Assembly: GCA_031553675.1 (NCBI GenBank) | Contig: JAVBLF010000024.1 | Coordinates: forward strand, 1 to 53,880 | Direction: 5' to 3' | Source of the DNA: JAVBLF01 sp031553675 | GTDB taxonomy: Bacteria > Bacillota > Clostridia > Christensenellales > CALWSW01 | DNA length: 53,880 bases | Part shown: positions 7,623-16,135 of the stretch, in pieces | How the letters are laid out: each line of letters starts with the position of its first letter | Position numbering within the stretch: the first letter of the stretch is position 1 | The notes under the pieces: generated by a model | The model's database searches: none | Told to the model about the DNA's origin: nothing | What the model saw: the letters and a program-made list of their open reading frames with translations, nothing else | Position numbers and translations under genes: made by a program

Positions 7623-8401
7623 GCAAGCTGATCAAATACGACTTGCGATATGCCGCCCGCTCGCTGTTGATCGTCTTTTCGATCTTCATCGGTCTGGCGC
7701 TCGTGTCCCTGACCTTCGTCGCGTCGGACATCGACCTCAGCTTCCGGATCATTGTGGCGGTTTTGGCCCTCCCGCTCTCGATCGTGCTGGGCGTGATGTA
7801 CATCGTCACAACCGTGCAGTTCTATTACAAAAGTCTCTTCGGCAAAGAGGGCTACCTGACCCAAACCCTCCCCGTTCGCTCCGAGATGCTGCTCCTGTCG
7901 AAGATCCTCACCGCCCTGATCTGGGGCGCCGCATGCCTTGCGATCTGCGCGCTCTACATCTTGGCCATCACGGTCGCCAACGTCCCGACCGACGAACTCA
8001 CCGATAGCATCCGCCGCATCTCCGCACAGATCCACGTGGGCGACGTGCTCTCCTTGTTCGCTATGGCGTTGTGCAGCGCGCTGGAAAGCCTGACCTGCAT
8101 CCTGCTCTGCTGCTCGATCGCTGCCATCCCCGCCCTCAAAGACCGGAACATGGGCATCCCCGGCGGCATCCTCGCCTATTTCGTCATCGGCCTGCTCACC
8201 GGCCAGGTCACGTCGCGTATCACCGTGCACTATTACCAGGCCGTCTATCCGTTCGATAGCGGCCTCACCTCCCAGATCGTCGACGACGCCCGACGCCTCC
8301 TCCTCCAGTTTTTCGGCACGTCCTCGCTGCTTTCCCTCGGTTTCGCCATACTCTTTTTTATCGCGGCCGCCTACCTGATGCGGAAGCACAAAGCGCTGTG
8401 A
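7616..8401 (+). CDS. ABC-2 type transporter permease
   Basis: 261 aa with six predicted membrane helices (for example LLIVFSIFIGLALVSLTFV, IIVAVLALPLSIVLGVMYI, AYFVIGLLTGQV and a final LLSLGFAILFFIAAAYLM). The SLFGKEGYLTQTLPV loop is typical of small ABC-2 permeases paired with YtrB-like ATPases. Start ATG after GGGAGG, overlapping the ATPase stop. The exported substrate cannot be told from the sequence. Confidence 0.85.
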   Translation: MLGKLIKYDLRYAARSLLIVFSIFIGLALVSLTFVASDIDLSFRIIVAVLALPLSIVLGVMYIVTTVQFYYKSLFGKEGYLTQTLPVRSEMLLLSKILTALIWGAACLAICALYILAITVANVPTDELTDSIRRISAQIHVGDVLSLFAMALCSALESLTCILLCCSIAAIPALKDRNMGIPGGILAYFVIGLLTGQVTSRITVHYYQAVYPFDSGLTSQIVDDARRLLLQFFGTSSLLSLGFAILFFIAAAYLMRKHKAL

Positions 8402-8426
8402 CGCCCCGCCCACAACTCCCAAAACC

Positions 8427-8459
8427 AAAAAAGTGGCCGTTTGCACGGCCACTTTTTTT
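8427..8459. terminator. Bidirectional terminator between the ABC operon and the L,D-transpeptidase
   Basis: A 10-pair AGTGGCCGT-type stem with a TTGC loop, A-run on one side and seven T residues on the other, between convergent genes. Confidence 0.9.
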
Positions 8460-8470
8460 GCTTGTCCCCC

Positions 8471-9811
8471 TCACGATACGAGATAACTCCTGTACAAATA
8501 GCCCTGTGTCCCGTTGTAGGTCGTCAGAACCCATTCGCCCTCCGTGCCCTCTATCGCGATCTTCGTTCCGTTTGGGACGCCGATCACGACGGGCGCCGTC
8601 ATATCGGGACTGAGGCGCATGTTCAGCATCGATCCCCCCGGCGTCGCCACGGTAGCCGACTTGCCAGCCTTCGGCGGCGCCGACGCTTGGCTGTCGGGCT
8701 TCGTCGTGCCGCTCCCTGCGCCGATCGACCCGTCGATCAACACGAACTGCTTCGCAAAGTAGCCATTTTGCCCCTGGTAGAAAGCGTACACCCAAGACCC
8801 CAAGTCATCGATCACGCCGATTTCTGCCCCGTTGGGAACCACGAGCAGCACAGTCGATGTCGCGTTGGGTTCGGCGCGCATGTTGAGCGTTCCGCCGTTC
8901 GTCACGATCGTCCCCATCGCTTTGATCATGCCGTCCGAAGCCGGTTTGCTCGGCGTGCTCCCATCCGACGGCTTGGTCGGCGCGGACGAAGTCACCTGCA
9001 AGAAAGCCGACGACACATAGCCGACCGTGCCTCGGTGGTATATGCGCGACCATTCGCCCGACGCCGATACGATCGTCGCGGACTGACCGTTGGCCAATGT
9101 CGTCACGACCGTCGCGGTCGAGTCTGCCTTGGCGCGCACCTTGAGTCCGCCGCCCGAACTCGTCTTGACCAGGGCTGTCTTGCCGCTCGGTACGTGCGCC
9201 TTGTAGAGATTTTTCCCCTCGAGCGCCCCCTTGGCGCGGACGGCCGCCGTATACTTCGAATCGCGAATCCCCTCGAAGACGATGGTCGGCGTCTTGCTCG
9301 GGCAATTGTCGAAGATCCACTTGGCGTCGATCACGCGGAGGCGGATGCATCCATGCGACGCGCGCCGCCCCAGGTTGTTCACCGAAGAACTGATCAGCGT
9401 AGATTCATCCTTTTTCTGAAAGAGCACCGAATGAAAGAGGATCGGTCCATCGATGCGCGTCCAGTATTGGGCCCAGACGTCGAACTTCGTAAAATACCCC
9501 CATCGATACTGCGTGCCAGTCGGAAAGGTACCCAGCGGCGTCGCGTCGGCGTCGGTGCCGCTCGAACAGATCATCTGGCGCACGAGCTCGGCGCCGCGGT
9601 AGGCCGAAACGACTTGGTTGATCGTATCGACCCGAAGCGTGTAGCCCCCTGATTGCGTGGTTGTCACGTCCTTTTCCCCCTCGATCTCGATGTAGGATTC
9701 CGGGTTGCCGGGATCGGGCGCAATGCCTTCTCCGGCGGCAAACGCAACCCCAAAGAAAAGCGGCAACGCAAGCAAGCAGCTCACGATCCTTCGCAAAGCC
9801 ACGTTCATCAT
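8471..9811 (-). CDS. Secreted L,D-transpeptidase with three SH3 domains
   Basis: 446 aa. A signal peptide (residues 1-25, ending FGVAFAA) directs export. The YkuD catalytic domain covers about 55-190, with His127 in LFHSVLF and the nucleophile Cys155 in ASHGCIRL; such enzymes make 3-3 peptide crosslinks in peptidoglycan or attach proteins to it. Three bacterial SH3 domains follow (about 190-255, 290-355 and 380-446), each with a LNMR or LKVRAKAD motif, and these probably bind the wall. Pro/Ser/Thr-rich linkers separate them. The ATG follows GGAGGGGG. It has its own promoter, so it is likely monocistronic. Confidence 0.92.
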   Translation of the reverse strand: MMNVALRRIVSCLLALPLFFGVAFAAGEGIAPDPGNPESYIEIEGEKDVTTTQSGGYTLRVDTINQVVSAYRGAELVRQMICSSGTDADATPLGTFPTGTQYRWGYFTKFDVWAQYWTRIDGPILFHSVLFQKKDESTLISSSVNNLGRRASHGCIRLRVIDAKWIFDNCPSKTPTIVFEGIRDSKYTAAVRAKGALEGKNLYKAHVPSGKTALVKTSSGGGLKVRAKADSTATVVTTLANGQSATIVSASGEWSRIYHRGTVGYVSSAFLQVTSSAPTKPSDGSTPSKPASDGMIKAMGTIVTNGGTLNMRAEPNATSTVLLVVPNGAEIGVIDDLGSWVYAFYQGQNGYFAKQFVLIDGSIGAGSGTTKPDSQASAPPKAGKSATVATPGGSMLNMRLSPDMTAPVVIGVPNGTKIAIEGTEGEWVLTTYNGTQGYLYRSYLVS

Positions 9812-9854
9812 TCTCCCCCTCCGCCTTGTATTCTAATATTCTTATATGACCATA

Positions 9855-9876
9855 ATATCATCCATCAATATGATAT
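9855..9876. repeat. Inverted repeat at the L,D-transpeptidase promoter
   Basis: ATATCAT and ATGATAT form 7-base arms with an 8-base spacer and overlap the candidate -10 box, so they may be an operator. Confidence 0.4.
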
Positions 9877-9897
9877 GCAAGTGTCGAAGGCTGTCAA
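9870..9897 (-). promoter_or_regulatory. Promoter of the L,D-transpeptidase gene
   Basis: TTGACA at 9897-9892 and TATCAT at 9875-9870 with a 16-base spacer on the minus strand. Confidence 0.55.
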
Positions 9898-9937
9898 CGA
9901 CGGGGAAACGTAAATTTTCGGTAACAAATCTTCACAT

Positions 9938-9963
9938 GAAAAAGAGGCCTCGCGGCCCCTCTC
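9938..9963 (-). terminator. Terminator after the sugar isomerase gene
   Basis: GAGGGGCC/GGCCTCTT stem with a GCGA loop and a run of T residues on the minus strand, about 22 bases after the stop. Confidence 0.65.
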
Positions 9964-9984
9964 CTTTCCTCTTCGGTCCCAACG

Positions 9985-10797
9985 TCAATCCAGGCCCATC
10001 GCGACGGCCGCCCTGTCACGGCAAACGATCACTTCGAGCGGATCGGCGTAGAGGTCGCTGTATGCTTCGATCACCAGATCCCCCGCGTAATTGAGGCTCC
10101 GAAGCGCATCGACCAGCCCCGTAAAGTCGTATTGTCCGCGCAATGGCAGGGTGTAGTGCGGCTGCCCCACCGCGTCGAAGAAAAAATCGCACAAATGCAC
10201 GTGCGCCAGCCTTTCGCCCATCGCATCCACATACACGAGCGGATCGTAACCCGATCGCAGCGCCTGCTTGACGTCGAGCGTAAAGCACAAATTGTCGCTC
10301 TTTGTCCTGCCGATCAGCATCGGCGCAAAATCCGGCTCGCAAAAGTTCGCCCAGCTCACATTCTCCCAGCACAGCCGCACGCCGTACGAGCGCGCGAGCT
10401 CGGCCAAATCGTCCGCGATCGGCACGATGCGATCGAGCTGCGCGTTCCGGAGCGCCCCGCCCAGCGTCGCCTGTCCGTGCATGACGTACTTGTCGGCCCC
10501 CAGCGTTCGCGCGCTGCGCAAAACGCTTTCATAGAGCTTCCAAGCATCTTCCCTTTGTCGCTTCCCGATCGAAAAGAGCTGCGGCTCAAACTGCATCGAC
10601 ATGGCGTGCACCGATACGATCTCTATGCCATAAGCCTCAGCTTGCTCCTTGATCAGCGCCGCAAACTCCGGCGTGTACTCACACATGGAGTCAAAAAACA
10701 CCTCTGCCACCTTGACGCCGTTCTGCCCGATGAAAGCCAGCGAATCCTCCGTCACCATGCGCGAGAAAAAACTGGCGGTCGATATGCCCAATCGCAT
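9985..10797 (-). CDS. Sugar phosphate isomerase/epimerase-like TIM-barrel protein
   Basis: 270 aa. This is the xylose-isomerase-like/AP-endonuclease-2 TIM-barrel fold. Metal-binding positions typical of the family are visible: the Glu of VKVAEVFFDS, VSVHAMS, YVMHGQATLG, LCWENVSWANFCE, LDVKQAL, HVHLCDF and the final VIEAYSD. Members isomerise or epimerise sugars or inositol derivatives; the substrate is not predictable here. ATG 10797 follows GGGGA; the longer open frame has no ribosome site. It is divergent from the amidohydrolase and shares a palindromic promoter region with it. Confidence 0.82.
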   Translation of the reverse strand: MRLGISTASFFSRMVTEDSLAFIGQNGVKVAEVFFDSMCEYTPEFAALIKEQAEAYGIEIVSVHAMSMQFEPQLFSIGKRQREDAWKLYESVLRSARTLGADKYVMHGQATLGGALRNAQLDRIVPIADDLAELARSYGVRLCWENVSWANFCEPDFAPMLIGRTKSDNLCFTLDVKQALRSGYDPLVYVDAMGERLAHVHLCDFFFDAVGQPHYTLPLRGQYDFTGLVDALRSLNYAGDLVIEAYSDLYADPLEVIVCRDRAAVAMGLD

Positions 10798-10825
10798 AAC
10801 CATTCCCCAATCGTTTTGTTTGCTA

Positions 10826-10862
10826 CAGTATAGCACAGCATGGCGTGCTTTGTGCTATACTG
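10826..10862. promoter_or_regulatory. Shared palindromic divergent promoter region
   Basis: Perfect 12-base inverted arms (10826-10837 and 10851-10862, CAGTATAGCACA and its complement) flank a 13-base centre. Each arm contains a TATACT -10 box pointing outward, one for the isomerase (10832-10827, minus) and one for the amidohydrolase (10856-10861, plus). Neither side has a good -35 box, which suggests an activator or a shared operator. Confidence 0.6.
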
Positions 10863-10916
10863 GTGGCGCTCTAAGCGAAGAACCATTGGTTGAAAACAGC
10901 CGGAGGAGGCAGCGCT

Positions 10917-11828
10917 ATGGCGGAACCCCCAAACATGGCCCCCCATCCCCCCTCATACGACGCGCATTTTCACGTCGGCCTGGGGCAAGCCAAAAGGACG
11001 CAATTCGCCGACATCGCCCAGGACATCCGCGCCACCTTCGCATCCTGCCGGGCGCGTGGCCTCACATCCCTGCGCGACGGCGGCGATCGCGCCGGTTACA
11101 GTGCCATCGCCCGCCGCTTTGCGGTGGAATGCGGCATCGACTACCGCAGCCCGATCTACGCGCTGTACAAACGCGGCTTTTACGGCGCTCTGATCGGCCA
11201 ACCCCTTCCCGGCGACGTGGCGGGCGGCGGCTCGTTTCGAAGCTGCTTCGACGCCGCCTTTGACGCCCTCATCGCAAAATCCCCCGATCACCTTAAAATT
11301 CCGCTCACCGGCACCGTCCCGCTCGACCCGGCCAAGCCGATCGGCGCGACGGCCTTCGACCGCGCCGAGCTCGCATACATGATCGCCCGCGCCCGCGACG
11401 CCGGCCTGCCCGTCATGATCCACGCCAACGGCACGGACGCCGTCCGCATGGCCGCCGAACTGGGCGCGACGAGCGTCGAACACGGCTACCGCGCCGGATC
11501 GGCCGGCCTGATGGCCATGGCCGAGCACGGCTGTGTCTGGGTGCCGACGATCGCCCCCTTTGGCAACCTGTACCGCGACAAGCCCCCCGCCTACACCCCA
11601 TGGCTCCCGCAAATCGAACGCATCTACCGCGAACAGCTCGAACAGCTCGCCTACGCCGCATCGATCGGCGTGCGCATCGCCGTCGGCAGCGACGCAGGCG
11701 CTCCGTGCGTCGCCCACGACACCGGCTCTACAGACGAGCGTGCCCACTTCGCACTGGCAGGCCTCTCCGAACCCACAATCGCGCGCCTATCGGACGACGG
11801 CTACCGCGCGATCTTCTCTCGAACCTAA
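10917..11828 (+). CDS. Amidohydrolase-family metal-dependent hydrolase
   Basis: 303 aa. Metal ligands of the amidohydrolase TIM barrel are in order: DAHFHVG (His-x-His, strand 1), a Lys-containing KIPLTGTV segment, VMIHANG (strand 5), VEHGYRAG (strand 6) and VGSDAGAP (strand 8 Asp). Members hydrolyse amide, cyclic amide or imine bonds; the N- and C-terminal beta sandwich of dihydroorotase-type members is largely missing. ATG 10917 follows GGAGGAGG at 7 bases. Divergent from a sugar isomerase with a common palindrome, which suggests joint control and perhaps a common catabolic pathway. Confidence 0.85.
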   Translation: MAEPPNMAPHPPSYDAHFHVGLGQAKRTQFADIAQDIRATFASCRARGLTSLRDGGDRAGYSAIARRFAVECGIDYRSPIYALYKRGFYGALIGQPLPGDVAGGGSFRSCFDAAFDALIAKSPDHLKIPLTGTVPLDPAKPIGATAFDRAELAYMIARARDAGLPVMIHANGTDAVRMAAELGATSVEHGYRAGSAGLMAMAEHGCVWVPTIAPFGNLYRDKPPAYTPWLPQIERIYREQLEQLAYAASIGVRIAVGSDAGAPCVAHDTGSTDERAHFALAGLSEPTIARLSDDGYRAIFSRT

Positions 11829-11921
11829 GCCATCTCAGCCCGCGTTCTCCCCCCATGCAAGCAAAAAACGCGTCGGCTCCGGATCGCGAAGCCAGACGAA
11901 CCTTCCGGCACCACACAAAGG

Positions 11922-11950
11922 AAAGCGCGCCACGATCATGGCGCGCTTTT
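11922..11950 (+). terminator. Terminator after the amidohydrolase
   Basis: AAGCGCGCCA/TGGCGCGCTT stem with a six-base loop followed by TTTT, 94 bases past the stop. Confidence 0.8.
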
Positions 11951-11966
11951 CTGGGAGCCGAAGGCT

Positions 11967-12016
11967 AACAAAAGTTCTTTTGTTTCTTTTCTTTTAAGAA
12001 AAGAAAAGAAACAAAG
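11967..12016 (-). repeat. AT-rich double-hairpin element, copy 1
   Basis: Read on the minus strand, a TTTCTTTTCTT hairpin is followed by AAGAAACAAAAGAACTTTTG, in which CAAAAG/CTTTTG is a second small hairpin. It starts 3 bases after the UROD-family stop and probably acts as its terminator. A closely similar element lies at 33801-33846. Confidence 0.6.
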
Positions 12017-12019
12017 CGA

Positions 12020-13252
12020 TCAGTATTTCCCGTACTTCTTGACGGCCTCGAACATCGCAACCACGTTTTCCGGCGGGAAGTCGGCAAGGACGTTGTGTAC
12101 CTGCTGGAAGACGAATCCCCCGCCCGACGCCAGGGTTTCGATGTTGCGCTTGACGTTTTCGTCGACGTCGCGCGGCGTGCCCTTGGAAAGCACCGTGCGC
12201 GTGTCGCAGCCACCGCCCCAGAAGGCGATCCGGCCGCCGAAGTCCTTCTTGAGGCGTTCCGGCTCCATCATCGCGCAGGTGGTCTGCACGGGGTTGACCG
12301 AGTCGAGTCCGGCGTCGATCATCGACGGCAGGAGCGCATGGATCGAGCCGCAGCAGTGCTGGTTGATCGAAAGGTGGGGGCAGGTCTCTTTGACGAGGCG
12401 CCACATCTTGGCGTAACGCGGCTTGAAGAGCGCGTCGTAGACCCGGGGCGACATGAGCGGCCCCGTCTGCATGCCGAGGTCGTCGCCGAAACCGATGATG
12501 TCGATGTGGGGGCCGACATGCTCCAGAAATTGCTCGAGGTTGCGCATGTGCATGGCGAGCAGCTTGTCGAGGAAAGCCTCGACGCGATCCGGATCGGCTG
12601 CCAGTTCCATCAAGAAGTTGTCCATGCGGAAGGACCATTCGCCCGGCTCGAGCAGGCCCCCGCCAAAGCCGCCGAAAATCGCCCTGTCGGTCGAGGCGCG
12701 GAGTTCTTTCGCCATCTGTCCCCGTTCTTCAAAGCTGTATGGAGCAGGCGGGCAGGCGACGTGCATCCACATGACGCCCTCAAAGGCTTCTTCGAGATCG
12801 TCAAACGTCTCCTCATCGCTGTCGCAGTAGGGAAAATGGAGCTGCTCGAAATAGAGGCAGTTTGCTTTCTGAATGCTCGTCTCCAGGCCGTTTTTGTTTC
12901 GAATCACGTAGTCGCCGTTTTCGCGTTTCGCGATGTCGATGAAGGCCGGAATCTGGATCTCCGTGCCGTCGTGCAGGCGCCAAGGCTTCCAATAGTTCGG
13001 TCTCTTGTAGAGCTCACAGCCGAGCTGCACGATGTCCGGCTGGAGGATGTCCATTACGTCGTCTTCGATCACGGCGAGCTGCTGGACGACGTCGTAAACA
13101 AAAAGCGGACTCTGCGGCAATCCCAAGTAGGCGCGCAGGTTTTTGTAGGCCTGCACCGCGATGCCGCTCGAACGGTGTCCCCCAAAATCGACCGGCACGC
13201 GGTCGGGCTCGCTGTGGGTCAGCGACGCCATCACTCTATCTCTTGCAGTCAT
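12020..13252 (-). CDS. Uroporphyrinogen decarboxylase-family (MtaA/CmuA-like) methyltransferase
   Basis: 410 aa. Matches the URO-D superfamily by the SEPDRVPVDFGG start, IDIIGFGDDLGMQTGPLMSP and the LSINQHCCGSIHALLPSMID region. The His-x-Cys of NQHCCGS and the later FWGGGCDTR cysteine fit the zinc site of corrinoid-dependent methyltransferases (MtaA/MtbA type) rather than heme decarboxylase. These move methyl groups between corrinoid proteins and thiols; no corrinoid protein is encoded nearby. The ATG follows GAGGA, 16 bases after the B3/B4 gene, so the two form an operon. Confidence 0.82.
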   Translation of the reverse strand: MTARDRVMASLTHSEPDRVPVDFGGHRSSGIAVQAYKNLRAYLGLPQSPLFVYDVVQQLAVIEDDVMDILQPDIVQLGCELYKRPNYWKPWRLHDGTEIQIPAFIDIAKRENGDYVIRNKNGLETSIQKANCLYFEQLHFPYCDSDEETFDDLEEAFEGVMWMHVACPPAPYSFEERGQMAKELRASTDRAIFGGFGGGLLEPGEWSFRMDNFLMELAADPDRVEAFLDKLLAMHMRNLEQFLEHVGPHIDIIGFGDDLGMQTGPLMSPRVYDALFKPRYAKMWRLVKETCPHLSINQHCCGSIHALLPSMIDAGLDSVNPVQTTCAMMEPERLKKDFGGRIAFWGGGCDTRTVLSKGTPRDVDENVKRNIETLASGGGFVFQQVHNVLADFPPENVVAMFEAVKKYGKY

Positions 13253-13268
13253 CAGAAATCCTCACTTT

Positions 13269-13967
13269 CTAAAACGCCACAAACGGCGTACGCGCATCGA
13301 CGTAGCCGACGGCGACCTCGCAGCCGAAAATGGCACGGCAGTGCGCGGCTAGGTCGTCGCGGGCTGCCAGCACGTTCTCTTTGTCCGGCACAAAGCCATC
13401 GATCGGGAAAAACACATCCCGGCAAGTCGGGCCGATCTTGCCCAGCTCGCTTTGCCGCCAAATCCAGCGCCGGGTGCGCACTTTGTCCCCGACGACGTAG
13501 ACGATCTCGCCTTCGTTCGGCGTTTCGGGATCCGTTTCGCCGAAGGGAAGGAAACTGTCCCCCGCGCGCGCCGGGCGGATCTCGATGTCGGCGTCCATTT
13601 GGCCGATGTCGTGCGCGCCGATCGGCAGCACGAATTGCAGCGATACGGCGTTCCCGAGATCGACGATGGGGTTGATGCGCGGCAAACCCTTGCCCTTGCT
13701 CACGCGCGTAAAGAGCGCCTCGATGCTCGACATGAATTTGTTGGGGTTCATCCCCAGCGCCTCAAACGCGCGGCGGTAGGGCAAAATGGCGGGGTGTTCC
13801 TTGACTTTGGCCTCGCGAAAGGCTGCTTCGGCGGCGGCGATCCCCGCTTCGAGCAGGGCATCGACCGCCAAAACCGCTTGTGTATTGTCGATCCCTCTGG
13901 CCACGACGACGCCAAAGCAGACGTCGGGCAGTGCGGAAAAGACTTCGGGCGCGACGGCAAATCGCAT
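13269..13967 (-). CDS. Stand-alone B3/B4-domain protein (PheT editing-domain relative)
   Basis: 232 aa. Family COG3382: a solo version of the B3/B4 domain of phenylalanyl-tRNA synthetase beta chain. Supporting motifs are HPAILPYRRAFEALGMNPNK, SSIEALFTRVSKGKGLPRIN and PIVDLGNAVSLQFVLPIGAHD, and EGEIVYVVGD. Some relatives may edit mischarged tRNA, but solo proteins have no settled function. ATG 13967 follows AGGAG. It has a strong promoter and a leader hairpin and is followed after 16 bases by the UROD-family methyltransferase. Confidence 0.85.
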   Translation of the reverse strand: MRFAVAPEVFSALPDVCFGVVVARGIDNTQAVLAVDALLEAGIAAAEAAFREAKVKEHPAILPYRRAFEALGMNPNKFMSSIEALFTRVSKGKGLPRINPIVDLGNAVSLQFVLPIGAHDIGQMDADIEIRPARAGDSFLPFGETDPETPNEGEIVYVVGDKVRTRRWIWRQSELGKIGPTCRDVFFPIDGFVPDKENVLAARDDLAAHCRAIFGCEVAVGYVDARTPFVAF

Positions 13968-13980
13968 GGTGGCTCCTTTC

Positions 13981-14005
13981 GAACGGCAGAACGCTGCTGC
14001 CGTTC
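13981..14005 (-). promoter_or_regulatory. Leader hairpin before the B3/B4 gene
   Basis: A perfect GAACGGCAG/CTGCCGTTC stem with a 7-base loop ends just before the AGGAG ribosome site, within the transcript. It could tune translation or mRNA stability. Confidence 0.5.
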
Positions 14006-14014
14006 CCATTCCCT

Positions 14015-14043
14015 ACTGTAGCGAAGGAATGAATGCCTGTCAA
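14015..14043 (-). promoter_or_regulatory. Promoter of the B3/B4-UROD operon
   Basis: TTGACA (14043-14038), 17 bases, TACAGT (14020-14015) on the minus strand, directly behind the kinase stop. Confidence 0.75.
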
Positions 14044-14055
14044 TCCGTCGGCGCT

Positions 14056-15462
14056 TCACTTCTGCAATTCAAACCAGAAGGTGCTCCCCGCGCCCAGTTC
14101 GCTCTCGACGCCAAAGGGCGCACTGTGCAGATCGAGTATGCTTTTGACGATCGAAAGCCCCAGCCCCGTGCCCAGCTTTCCGCGTCGGTGATCTTTCGAC
14201 TTGTAGTAGCGGTCCCAGATCAGCGCGACTTCGTCGGGGGCAATGCCTTCGCCGTGGTCGGCGACCTCGACGCGCACCCACCCGCCCCGATTCAGCACCT
14301 TGACGACGATCTCCTTGTCGTCGCCCGCGTAGTTCATCGCGTTTCCGATCAGGTTGTAAAGGACCTGCTCGATCGTTTTGCCGTCTGCGCGCGCGACCTG
14401 ATCCGGCTCGATCGTCGCGACGAAACGGTAGCCTTCCAGCGCGAAGACCGGCTCGAAACGCGACAAGACCTTTTTCACCGTCGCGCTGACGTCGATGCTT
14501 TCGATCGACAACGCCACCGAACCTGACTGGAAGGAAGAGAACGCCAAGATGTCGCTGACCAGTTCGGTCAGGCGATCGGTTTCGGCCGCGATGATCGCGA
14601 GGTGCCGTTCGCGCTTGGACTTGTCGCCCCCCGAAATGTCGCGGATCATTTCGGTGTAGGCCTTGATCATGGTCAGTGGCGTGCGCAGGTCGTGCGAGAT
14701 GTTGGCGAGAAGCTCCCGCCGCAGACCTTCGACTTTCGAGAGTTCGGCGCTCGCGTGGTCGAGTGCGCCGGCCAATTCGTCAAGCTCGGCGCAAAAGCCC
14801 TTGTCGAACGACGCAGGAAAGGAGCCCGTCGCCATCTCCTTGGCCTGGGCCGTGATCGCCGCGATCGGCCGCGAAAACTTGCGCGCGATGAAGTACGCGA
14901 TCACAAAACTCAAGAGCAGCGCCACAAACGTCACGTAGACCAGTTGTTCGCGCAAAATCTGGGTCGTCGCGTTGATCGACTCGAAGGGCGACGAGATGAA
15001 CAGCACGGCATCGGGCAGTTTTGCGCCGCAAATGCGCATCCGGCCGCGCGCATTCTTCTGCATGAGCGTATAGCTGATCCGGTCGTTTTCGCTCCCTTCC
15101 AGCCGTTCGAGGAAGTTGCCGAAGTCCTTCGGCAACGAGCGGAGGTACTTCTCCATCCCGATCCGCGGGCCGGCTTGTCCGTGCGGTTTGCCGGCCGCGT
15201 CGTGTTCGTCTGCCGCGTAGAGGAGGTTCCCCTCGCGATCGGTCACGCAGATCAGGATCGAATTCACGTAGGCCGCGCGCGTCATCGTGTCTTCGAACGC
15301 GTCGCTCCCATAGGCCGCGACGATCTCGTCCGCCGCCTGCTCGATGCCGCGCACCTTCATCGCCTCGTAAAAGCTCTGGAGAAACACGATCTGCATCAGC
15401 CACAAAAGCGCCACCAAAACGGCGGCAAAGAGGATGAAGTAGAGCCAGAGCTTGACGAGCAT
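14056..15462 (-). CDS. Two-component sensor histidine kinase (HAMP, HisKA)
   Basis: 468 aa. TM1 is about residues 5-27 (WLYFILFAAVLVALLWLMQI), an extracellular sensor covers about 30-165, and TM2 is near 170-190 (VTFVALLLSFVIAYFIARKF). A HAMP linker follows. The H-box is ANISHDLRTPLTMIKAYTEM, the N-box NLIGNAMNYAG, G1 VADHGEGI, and G2 GKLGTGLGLSIVKSIL. It autophosphorylates and passes the phosphate to the OmpR-type regulator encoded 10 bases upstream. ATG 15462 is chosen because the longer frame would overlap that gene. The signal is unknown. Confidence 0.93.
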   Translation of the reverse strand: MLVKLWLYFILFAAVLVALLWLMQIVFLQSFYEAMKVRGIEQAADEIVAAYGSDAFEDTMTRAAYVNSILICVTDREGNLLYAADEHDAAGKPHGQAGPRIGMEKYLRSLPKDFGNFLERLEGSENDRISYTLMQKNARGRMRICGAKLPDAVLFISSPFESINATTQILREQLVYVTFVALLLSFVIAYFIARKFSRPIAAITAQAKEMATGSFPASFDKGFCAELDELAGALDHASAELSKVEGLRRELLANISHDLRTPLTMIKAYTEMIRDISGGDKSKRERHLAIIAAETDRLTELVSDILAFSSFQSGSVALSIESIDVSATVKKVLSRFEPVFALEGYRFVATIEPDQVARADGKTIEQVLYNLIGNAMNYAGDDKEIVVKVLNRGGWVRVEVADHGEGIAPDEVALIWDRYYKSKDHRRGKLGTGLGLSIVKSILDLHSAPFGVESELGAGSTFWFELQK

Positions 15463-15472
15463 CGATCGTCCG

Positions 15473-16135
15473 TTAGCCTTCAAATTTGTAACCCACCCCT
15501 CGCAGCGTGACGATTTTGTCGCGATACGGGCCCAATTTCTGCCGCAAGTGTTTGACCTGCGCATCGACCGTGCGGTCGTCGCCAAAAAAATCGTGCCCCC
15601 ACACGGCGTCGAGCAACTGATCGCGCGTCAGGGCAATGCCCGCGTTCGTCGCCATATAGAGCAGCAGTTCGTATTCTTTGGGCGTCAGGTCGGCCGTCTG
15701 ATCGTCGATCGCGACGCTCCGGCCCAGCGTGTCGATCGCCAAGCCGTCAAAGCGCAGGGATTCGTCGCGCTTGGCGCCGTTGCGCGTGATGATCACGTTG
15801 ATGCGCGCCATGAGTTCTTTCGGCGAAAAGGGCTTGACGACGTAATCGTCGATGCCCATCTCGAAGCCGAAAAGTTTGTCGTATTCCTCGCCCCGCGCCG
15901 AGAGCATCAGGACGGGGATGTCCTTCGTCTTGCGGATCTCTTTGCATGCCGAAAAACCATCCAGACGCGGCATCATGGCGTCCATGACGATCATGTCGAA
16001 ATCCTGCTCGTGGCAGATGCGGACGGCTTCCATGCCGTCGGCCGCCTCGTCCGCCTCGTAGCCTTCGAACTCGATGTATTCGCGGATGACGGCGCGGATG
16101 TTCGCCTCGTCGTCGACGATCAAGATCTTGTACAT
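15473..16135 (-). CDS. OmpR/PhoB-family response regulator
   Basis: 220 aa. The receiver domain (about 1-120) shows ILIVDDE at the acidic pocket, the phosphoacceptor Asp in MIVMDAMMPRLDG and the Lys of VVKPFSPKEL. The C-terminal winged helix (about 130-220) has LTPKEYELLLYMATNAGIALTR, WGHDFFGDDRTVDAQVKHLRQKL and VTLRGVGYKFE. ATG 16135 follows GGAGGAAG. It forms an operon with the kinase. The closest upstream gene, an NlpC/P60 hydrolase, is separated by a strong hairpin. Confidence 0.95.
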   Translation of the reverse strand: MYKILIVDDEANIRAVIREYIEFEGYEADEAADGMEAVRICHEQDFDMIVMDAMMPRLDGFSACKEIRKTKDIPVLMLSARGEEYDKLFGFEMGIDDYVVKPFSPKELMARINVIITRNGAKRDESLRFDGLAIDTLGRSVAIDDQTADLTPKEYELLLYMATNAGIALTRDQLLDAVWGHDFFGDDRTVDAQVKHLRQKLGPYRDKIVTLRGVGYKFEG

